64,000 nt of DNA, taken from Anaeromyces robustus (Eukaryota; Neocallimastigomycota; Neocallimastigomycetes; Neocallimastigales; Neocallimastigaceae). Of the stretch, positions 54,667 through 64,000 are shown piece by piece. The DNA lies in contig MCFG01000075.1 of the NCBI GenBank assembly GCA_002104895.1, positions 22,501 to 86,500 on the forward strand, written 5' to 3'. The stretch's first letter is position 1. Each line of letters begins with the position of its first letter. The position numbers and the translations under genes are program-made. The notes beneath the pieces were generated by a model that saw only the letters and a program-made list of their open reading frames with translations, searched no databases and was not told the DNA's origin.

Positions 54667-57600
54667 TTAATTGCTGTATTTGAAAACAAGTGCAGTTCTA
54701 TTTGGAATATAAACCTTATATATATATATATATTTAGAGAGAAAGAGAATATGTGTGTGTGAATATATATATGTGTGTATGTAATGTATAAAAATTTATA
54801 TTAAAAAAAAAATGAATAAAAAATTATATTATATTATTATTTAATATTAAAATAATATACTGATACATATAAATTTAATTTCATCATATTTCAATAAATA
54901 AATAAATAAATAAATACTTTACCTTAATGAATTGATCTCTGTTAGCAAATCTTCCTGGTTGAGAGAAATGTCTACAACTTTCATCAATACGACCAAAACC
55001 TCCAAATCTTTTATTATCAGTATTTAATACAATATCATGACTAATTATTTATAAATTTTAAAGAAAAAAAAATTTTTTTTTTTAATTAAGAATAAATAAT
55101 TAAATAATATAATATGTGTATATATCTATGTATACAATTATTTTATATATATTATATATATTATATACATATATAATATAATATATTTATTATATATATC
55201 AAAAAGGATACATTCCAACATGTTTTGTACCAACTTTGTAATCAGCAAAACTTTTCCAACTATGGAAATTAAATACCCATAATAAATTACCTCTTTCAAA
55301 AGTAATAACTTTATCAATTTGATTAGTAAAATGAATATCCCCTTGTGGTGAATTTAACCAACCATATTCTTCTTCTAATTCATTCATTGCACGATCAAAT
55401 TCATAAAGGTAACGATAACGTAAAAGTGGATCATCTGGTAAATTAAATTGTCTTCTTGCATATTGGAAACTATTATTATTTCCTTTTCTTGGAAAATCCT
55501 ATGAAGAAAAAAAAAATAAATTTTAAAAGTATTTATATACATTACAAATTTAATCAAATTAAAATTAATTATAAAATATATAGTATATATATATATAATT
55601 AAATTATTGTTATTAATATGTTTTTTTTTTTTCTTACAAGCCATTCTGGATGACCAAATTCATTACCAATAAAGTTTAAGTAACTTTCACCACCTAAACT
55701 AGAAGTAATTAAACTAAATATAAAATAATATATAATTTTATTAATCAAAATATATATATATATATATATTATAATTTACAAAATAAAAAAGAAAGAACAT
55801 AAATAGATAACAAGGTATAATATATAATATAATATAATATCATATAATATAATATAATGTAATATAATATTTAATTACCGAATCATTTTATGTAAAGCGA
55901 TTCCTCTTTCAATTAAAGGTGTTAATGTTGAAAAATCAGACATATAATCATACATTTCTTTATCCATTAACCAGAAAGCAATAGTTTTATCACCAACTAA
56001 AGCTTGATCATGTGATTCACAGTATGCAATTGTTTTTTCCTATATTACATAAAAAAAAAAAAGAAAGAAAGAAAGAATATTAATAAAAATTTATATATTT
56101 ATATATATTTATAGACATAAATTATGTATATATATTTGTAATATTGATATTTACATTATTTCTTCTATTTGTTAATGTCCAGCATATATCATTCATTGAC
56201 CAGTCTTCTTCCTTTAATTATTTAATTTATAAATAAATTATGATATATATATATATTATACATAAAAATATAACAAAATTATTTAATATTTAATATTTCA
56301 AAAATTAACAATACATATATATATATATTATATAAATATTTTATATATTTAAATTTATTTTATAAATATATAATTATTATTTACTCTTCTAGATCCAATA
56401 AAGTTGATCCACATATCAGGAATACCCATACCTAAACGATAATCAAATCCACAACCACCTTCAGCTAATGGAATACATAAACCTGGAAGACCAGATACAT
56501 CTATTATTATAATAAAAATAATAATTATTATATCAAAAATAAAATATTATAATAAGATCAATAAAATAATTAATTATATATAAAATAATATATATAAACT
56601 TTTTCATAAAAAAAAAAAAAATAGCAAAATATATATTTATATATTTTCAATTTGTTTTTTTAAATACCTTCAGCAATAGTAGTACAATTTGGATATAAGC
56701 TGTGTAACATATCATTTGCCTAAATAAAAAGTAAAAAATTTATTAAAATAAAGAGATATAATTATTTATTATATATATGATTATCATTTTATGTATAATT
56801 TATCATAATACATTATATAGTAATTAGATAATAATAATAATAAAAAAAAATACAATGATGAATTACAGTATATATCTAAAAAAAAAAAAAAAAAAAAAAT
56901 ACTTACAACCATTAAATAAGAAAGAGCTTCTAAATCAGTAGCATCAGAGAAATATTCTTCATAATTTCCAGTGAATTGAGTTCCTCCAATACCATGATGT
57001 AAGTATAACATACTAGTAACACCATCAAATCTAAAACCATCAAAATGGAATACTTCAATCCAATATCTTAAATTTGATAATAAAAATCTTAATACTTCAA
57101 GTGATGAATAATTGAAAAGTAATGTTTTCCATAATGGATGATAACCTTTTGGATATGGATGGAAATATTGATGATCTTTATATTATTAAAAAAAAAAAAA
57201 AAAAAAGAAAAGATAAAGAATTTTTATATTTATTAATTAATAATTCTATGTATATTTATTTAATTAAAAATAAATATATATATATATATTGAAAATATAA
57301 TTTACCAGTTCCATCAAAATGATTTAAACCATCATTTGTGTTTTTACAAGCATGAGAATGAACAACATCAAGTAAAACATAAATTCCCATTCCATGAGCT
57401 GTATCAATTAATTCCATTAAATCTTCAGGTGTACCAAATCTACTAGATGGTGCAAAGAAACTAGAAACTTGATAACCAAAACTAGCATAATATGGATGTT
57501 CCATAACAGCCATAATTTGAAGAGTATTGTAATTTAAATATTTAATTCTTGGTAAAACATTTTGAGTAAATTCTTTATAAGTAGCAATTTTTAATTCTGG

Positions 57601-59145
57601 ACTGGCAATACCAACTAAAAAAAAAAAAAAAAAAAAAAAAAGAAATAATAATAATAATTATTATTATTATTATGTATATATGTATAAATTAGAAAATAAA
57701 ATAAAAATTATTAATATCTGTATATATTTACTGTGAGCTTCATAAATTCTTAATTTTTCTGGTTTTGTTGGACTCTTATGTTTGAAAACATATGGTTCTG
57801 GTGGATCCCAGTAAACACCTAATTAACAATTTATCACAATTTATTTTAATAATAATTTTGTTTTTAATAATGGATATTTATTTATTTCCTTATTAATTAA
57901 ATAATTACTTAATGAATGAATTAATTATTAATATTTAATATTTAATAAAAACAACAAAGCATTACCTTGGAAAATTTCTGTAACTGTTATATAGCAATTA
58001 AATTATATTATTTTAATATAAATTTATATAATTTTAATAAAATAATATTTATTTACAACTTTAACTTATAATATAATTTATATATAATATATAATGAATT
58101 AATTATTTTAATTATATAATATTTTAAAACATTCAATTTAATTACTTTTTAAATTTTGAACAGTTCTTCTAATCCAAGCTGGAACTCTAAATACACGTTC
58201 ACCTGTTGGTAAAATTAAGCAAAGCTATTTGTCAATAGCATCATGTAAATTTTTTTATATTATTATGTATTTATTATTAAAAATTAAAAAATGTATTACA
58301 TAATAGAAAATTATAATTAATAGGGTAAATAATAGTTAACCTTAATTCTTGTATTATGCTTAATAGCTGTAGTTCCATCTTCATTATTTGGTAAGAAAAT
58401 TTCGAAAATGTCATTATGATTTCTTGTCATTTCATGACTAGTTAAATTCCAATTATCTTTTAAAAATTTACATAAATTAATAATTAAAATAATTAATTCA
58501 ATTATTATAAATAATTAATACAATATAATGATAATAGTAACAACGTAATAATAATGAAAATAATAAAAATAATTTATATTAATTAAAGTTAATTATAAAA
58601 TTATAATAGCATAAATAACAATGATAATACAATTAAACATTATTTATTTTTAATTATTATCATTATCATTATCATTGTCATTATTATAATAATTATTATT
58701 ATTAAAATAAAAGTATAAATTTTGGTCTTTTTTTTTCATTTTCAAAATAAAAATATATATATTTACTAAATTCTCCAGTAAGATAGGCTTTAACAGCTCC
58801 AGGTGCCCATTCACGATACCAAATACCATCCTCGGTTCTATTAAAACCATACTCCTTATATCCCATTGAAAAATTATCAATTCCATTTCCATAATGTTCA
58901 AGAGTATTTTTTAATTCCAAATATGAATTATATCTTTTCATTAATTGTGGTTTATATTGAGTTAACATTGGATCCATTTCAATAAGTTTATCAACAGCAT
59001 CTGAAGCTAAATTACTATCAATTTTATTTGGTATCATAGAATTAATGAATTCTTTATTAAGTGAATAAGCCTTAGTTGGCTTGACTTCATTTTCATTATA
59101 ATTCATTTCATCTTCAATATCTGAATATTCATCACCTGCAAGCAT
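54667..59145 (-). CDS. GBE1: 1,4-alpha-glucan (glycogen) branching enzyme
   Basis: Forms alpha-1,6 branches in glycogen. Fifteen minus-strand exons (59145-58767, 58456-58341, 58224-58146, 57977-57966, 57818-57732, 57614-57306, 57175-56907, 56719-56668, 56500-56385, 56211-56155, 56039-55879, 55713-55638, 55498-55212, 55040-54923, 54714-54667) give 721 aa (human 702). An N-terminal CBM48-type region ([23 protein letters not shown]) precedes the GH13 barrel. Its four conserved regions are DVVHSHA (Asp about 307), GFRFDGVTS (nucleophile Asp about 378), IAEDVSG (acid/base Glu about 434) and YCESHDQ (Asp about 503). The C-terminal beta domain ends [15 protein letters not shown]. Exon 4 is 12 nt. 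Intron 13 has a U12-type donor. An in-frame TTG lies upstream, but the first ATG is at 59145. Confidence 0.95.
55041..55211 (-). other. Putative U12-type GT-AG intron in GBE1
   Basis: The donor reads GTATCCTTTTT, a full match to the GT-subtype U12 consensus. A 7/9 match to the U12 branch site (TTCTTTAAA) lies about 17-18 nt before the acceptor, the expected spacing. Splicing joins KVGTKHVGI to HDIVLNTDN, matching the conserved beta-domain strand of branching enzymes, and closes the phase (two plus one bases). Confidence 0.72.
57966..57977 (-). other. 12-nt microexon of GBE1
   Basis: AAATTTTCCAAG is flanked by AG on its 5' side and GTAATG on its 3' side and encodes the K-I-F-Q-G junction. Both inclusion and skipping keep the reading frame. 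Confidence 0.65.
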
Positions 59146-61555
59146 TTTTGAAGAACTCAATTTAAATTAAATATATAATTTTTTTTTTGAAAAGTAGAGA
59201 GAGACTAAATAGGTTTTATATAACTTTATTAATTATATTATTTTAAATTAAATTTTACATTTATTTACATTTGTTAGAAATTTTCAGTAAAATAATATAA
59301 TGAATTTTTTTTTTTATTATTATTATTCAGTTAAAATTTAATTTTTACCTTAAATATTTTACTCAATACTTAAATTTATTTAATATAAAGTAATTCCTAA
59401 TATCAATATATATTTATAATTATATTAAAATATATATTATTTATTACAGTTGAAAGATAGTATCAAAGTATTATCTATTATATTTAATTCTCTTTTTACT
59501 GTAACTCTCTTAATAATAATAAGAGAAAGAGTTTATAATTATTTATTATTATTTTAAAAAAAAAAAAAAAAAATAAAAAAAAGATAACTTCCAAAAAAGT
59601 AAAAATATAATGACCGAAGACACTTTTCATTATTATTTATTATTTATTATTAATTAATTAATTAATTAATTAATAAAGAATAATAATTATAAATTAAATA
59701 GATTATTGATAATATAAATAAAATATAATTTAAATAAAATACAATATATGTAATTGTATATAATATAATTATATTACAATATACATTATTTTTTAATATT
59801 GTTTTGTTACTCTTTCAAAACAAAATTAAAAAAATATTAAATCAAAAGAAATAAAATAAAAAAAAGTTTAATTAAATTTTTTAAATTAAAAAAAAATGAA
59901 AATTATGCTTTACAGTTAGATATATTATAAATTATTTATTTAAATATTTTATTTATTTAATAATATTTATTAATTTATTTATTTACTTATTTTTTTATCT
60001 ATTGATTTAATTTAATACTATTATTTTTAATTATTTTTAATAAAGCCATATATATCATTTATAATATATTAAAATTTCTGTATAATTAAAAAAAAAAAAA
60101 ATATTAAGAGGAAAGAACGAATCTAAAACTACAATAACTTTATTTTTTAAAAATTTATAATTAATTTAAATAAAGAAATATTAATTATACATCAGTTATA
60201 CGTTATAATTAATAATAAAAAGATATTAATAAAAATAAAATAATCATTAATATAATAATAATAATATCATTAATATAATAATAATAATCTTTAACATCAT
60301 TATTAAAATTCAAAAATAAGAAAAAAGAAAGTTTATGAATATTGAATATTTATAAAATTTGATTGAAATTTAAAAAATTAAAAAATCTCTTAATTATTCA
60401 TTTTTATGTACCATTGTTATTTAATTTTAATTATTAATTGATAATAATAAAATTAATAATTTATATATTTCTATATATAAAATATATAAAATATATTCTT
60501 ATAATTACATAATAATTATATTTTTGTTTTTTTTTTATTATTATTATTATTCAGTTTATGATTATTAATCAAGTATTTACGTAATTTGGTTTAATAAATA
60601 AAATTTTTAAATATAAAAATAAACAAAATTATTAAATTTGTTATTTTTTCATATCTTTATCAAAGATAATTATAATTCAATTAAAGTATCAAAAATTGTT
60701 TAGATATATAATAATTTCATTATTAAATTTGTATATAATACAATTTTTCTATGAATTATTTATTTTTTATTCCTAAATAAGTAATCAATAGTGAACGACA
60801 ATTCTTTATTAATGAATGAAGTGTTTTGATTATTATTATTTAATTCTACATAAATTTTATATACTAAATATGTCAAAAAGAAAAAAATTTTTTTTTAACT
60901 TTTCCTTATATTTATTTATAATCATTGAATTGAGTGGTTACAAATAATTTTTTTAAATAATACTACATAATTTATACTAACTGAAATTGATATAGAAAAA
61001 AAAATAATAAGATTATATTTAATAATATAAAATAAAAATAATATATATTACAATTGAAATTACAATTAAAATCATTATATTATATAATATAATCAACCTA
61101 TTATTTTTTGAGTAAAATATAATAATATAATTATAATTTTTTTTACAAGTTTTAAAGATTTTTTATGATGAAATATGATATAAACATTTTTTTGATATAA
61201 ACATTTTTTATAGAAACCATATATATACAATTAAATCAAATTCTTATCTATATAATTTAAAATAATCATATTATTTAATAATATTATTAAAGAAAGTATG
61301 CATTTAACTTAGACAAACCAAAAACAATACATATCTATTGAAAACATAATAATAAAATTATTATAGTGTTTATCAATTAAAATATACAATTATAATAATG
61401 AATTTAAAGTTTTACATAAATTATTTAAATAATAATAAAAACAAAAAATTTTAATAATATATGATGAAGAAAAAATTAACTTTTAAAAATTTTTAAAATT
61501 ACATAATTAACTTTAATAATTATTCATATAATTTTTTTATAATATTTGTACTTGT

Positions 61556-61590
<35 letters not shown>

Positions 61591-61923
61591 TGTTTTATTT
61601 TGTTGATTATTATTTATTTACTTTTAATATTTAATCTTTTTATTATTATAATTTGATATAAAATTTCATAATTAAATTTAAATATAAAGTTTAAAATACC
61701 TTCTTATTTTTTGTTTCTTTCGTGTAAAAATAAAAAAAAAAAAAAAAAAGAAAGAAAAAATTTATTTTATAATAAAGAATTATATTTATAAAGATACATA
61801 TATATAAATACAACCCTTTAATATATATACAAACTTATTTATATATATATAAACATATATAAATAAAACTTTTTAATATATTAATGTCTTAACATCATAA
61901 TTAACATTATATATATATATAAA
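59146..61923. other. 2.78-kb divergent intergenic region
   Basis: It lies between the start codons of GBE1 and the secreted-protein gene. Repeats include (TTAA)n at about 59651-59673 and T tracts near 61558-61586. No coding or structured RNA candidate seen. Confidence 0.55.
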
Positions 61924-63016
61924 ATGAGTCGAATAGTATATTTTTTATGTTTTATTACTTATTTATGGATAAATGTAAATGCCCACAAAGGAGGTATTTT
62001 AAAAAAGGAAATTTTTAATAGCAATGTATATGATATTACTCCAGCATCTGTAGAAAAAAAAGAAGTTGAATCACAATATATCTCTATTGATTTTAAAGAT
62101 TCATTTGAAATATATAAAATTATAACAAATTACGATTTTACTTCGTTTAAAACTCTTAATTTAGATTATTACATTGAGGTATAGTTTGTTTTTATAAAGG
62201 AACAATAATTATTTCTTCTATCTATTTTTCTATTTTTTTTAATTAATAAAGTATGTAAAAATTATCATTTCCGATAAATTAATTAATTAAAAATCATTAT
62301 TTATAATAATTACTATTTAAATTAAATAGAAAGGAAGTGGCCAAATTTTATTATTAGATACAAATGGAGAGAATACATATTATACTGTTTTAGATACTCT
62401 TTCAACTACTAAAAATGTAATAATGATTATTGAAATATTGCTTATACTAAATATATATATATATATGTATGCAGATTATTAACTTTTATCATTACTAAAA
62501 TTATAATTATTACTTGTAGAAATGGATTAGTGTTACCTATAATATACCAACTTGTTCTAATTTTAATGCTATTGTAAATTGTTATTAAATATAATATTTA
62601 TATTTATATATTTTATAGCATTATTTAAATTAAATATATTATTGTTATGTTCGAAAAAAAAAAAATTAATCTGTTTACCTAATTATTATATATTTAAATA
62701 ATATATATAATTTTTAATATATATTTAATAAATATTCATTTTGACATTAACATATTAATTAATATAGGGATTTAAAAATATTAATTCTTTGAAATTAAAC
62801 TTTAGAGATATTGCTATAAATAATGATGATAAGCTTGAAGTTATTACAAAAACTCTGAATAGTGATTTTCAAAATTGGTCTTGGACTATTGATGGTATTA
62901 AATATTTAAATGATTGTATTCAAGGAAGTGGAGTAGGTCAGTATGGTGCATTAAGTTTTTTTAATGGTAAAGAGCATTACTATTATGATTATGCTGAATT
63001 CGAAATAAAAGTAAAT

Positions 63017-63052
<36 letters not shown>

Positions 63053-63374
63053 ATTTCAAATTAAATTAATATTTATTATATAATAATAATAAGAATATAA
63101 ATATGAAAATGAATATGAATATGAATATGAATAAAAACAGTTATAATAATAAATAAATTAAATACTTTTTATATAATTAAAAGGAAACGGACTTAAATAT
63201 GAATTTTGTTGTTTCATCTGATGGTTGTGGAGATTACAATTATCCATTAAATAGTTATACTCCAGAAAAAGATGTAATTTATTCATAATCAATAATTATT
63301 TATTTATAATATACAATAATTGATATGAACATGAATTATAATTAATATAATATATAATATATATATAAATAATA

Positions 63375-63418
<44 letters not shown>

Positions 63419-64000
63419 CAAATTTTTTTAATATTATTTTAATCATTATATATCTAATAGGGGGAATGGTATAAATACCATATAGATTTAACTAAAACTC
63501 TTGGATATAATTGTAATATGAATAGATATTCTTTCATGAATTTTGGTGATCCAATAGATTTAAACATTAGAAATTTAGTGCTTTATACTGTACGTATAAA
63601 CAAATAATTAAATATATATTTAATAAGTTATTTGTTTATAATGGAATAATATATATTTCATATTTCATTAAAATAATAAATAAAAAAAAATGAAATGATT
63701 AATTTTCATTTATTTAATATTTAATGTAGAACAAAGATACAGTTATTTCTAATAAAAATATAAAATATCAAAGTGAAATATTATTATCTATGTTCAGTAT
63801 TTTTGATGAAAATCAAGATATTTATTGGACAGATAATTCTAAAGATATAGATAATATATTGTTTCAACCAAGTAGAATTCTAGCTTATAATGTAAATCCA
63901 GATGGTTATATCAGTTTTTCATCACCAAAGGAATACATTTCACCAGTTTTAATTGAAATGGATGTTTTAGTATGTATTGATTTAATTATGAAATAAATAT
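61924..64000 (+). CDS. Secreted protein of unknown function (5' part; continues past window)
   Basis: At least seven exons (61924-62178, 62330-62416, 62520-62573, 62768-63010, 63184-63273, 63461-63589, 63730-63969) give 366 residues before a GTATGT donor at 63970; the rest lies outside. A clear signal peptide, MSRIVYFLCFITYLWINVNA, starts the protein. The mature part has alternating hydrophobic beta-strand patterns, many aromatic residues and Cys. Two sections look related: SGQILLLDTNGENTYYTVLD...KWISVTYNIP near 90-130, and GEWYKYHIDLTKTLGYNC near 245. Both resemble strand-turn-strand units of carbohydrate-binding modules. Most internal exons are phase 0 at both ends, as in modular extracellular proteins. 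I do not recognise the family; a surface or secreted glycan-binding role is inference only. Confidence 0.75.

Overview
The window is nuclear DNA of an extremely A+T-rich, intron-dense eukaryote. By eye it is well over 80% A+T, with long A/T homopolymers and TAA/ATT microsatellites. Thirteen protein genes can be read; twelve look complete and one runs off the right edge. All thirteen are interrupted, with about 108 introns in total, mostly 70-300 bp and nearly all GT-AG. Exon phases were checked by hand, and the spliced length of every complete model is a multiple of three. Extreme A+T content, dense short introns, fungal-type housekeeping genes and a bacterial-looking flavodoxin gene suggest an early-diverging fungus, most like the anaerobic gut fungi (Neocallimastigomycota). 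That placement is inference; no rRNA or marker gene here proves it.

Layout: a RhoGEF with RGS-like, C1, RA, DH and PH domains (1094-7064 +); a HemG-like flavodoxin protein with a long charged N-terminal extension (7670-9112 -); a leucine-rich-repeat protein resembling LRRC42 (10261-11913 -), divergent from an exportin-5/Msn5 karyopherin (12190-19093 +); an Mpe1/RBBP6 3'-end processing protein (20049-25082 -); a poly(ADP-ribose) glycohydrolase with a Lys/Glu repeat tail (28141-32057 +); a signal-peptide/TM/SH3 protein (34709-36090 -); a TPR-ankyrin-MYND protein (41014-43940 -); RAD51C (44888-47315 +); WDR74/Nsa1 (47773-50507 +) facing NIP7 (51568-53197 -), both 60S ribosome assembly factors; glycogen branching enzyme (54667-59145 -); and the 5' part of a secreted protein of unknown function (61924 onward, +).

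The most striking observations concern splicing. The exportin gene can only be read through by an intron that starts ATATCCTTT and ends in AC, and the branching-enzyme gene has an intron that starts GTATCCTTTTT. Both match the U12-type (minor spliceosome) 5' splice-site consensus, which is patchily distributed in fungi. Two GC-rich islands in otherwise A/T-only intergenic DNA (about 26.84-26.97 kb and 33.05-33.18 kb) fold into multi-stem structures and are candidate non-coding RNA genes that I could not assign. No transposon, tRNA, rRNA or CRISPR array was recognised. The genes do not form one pathway; this is a typical eukaryotic housekeeping neighbourhood.
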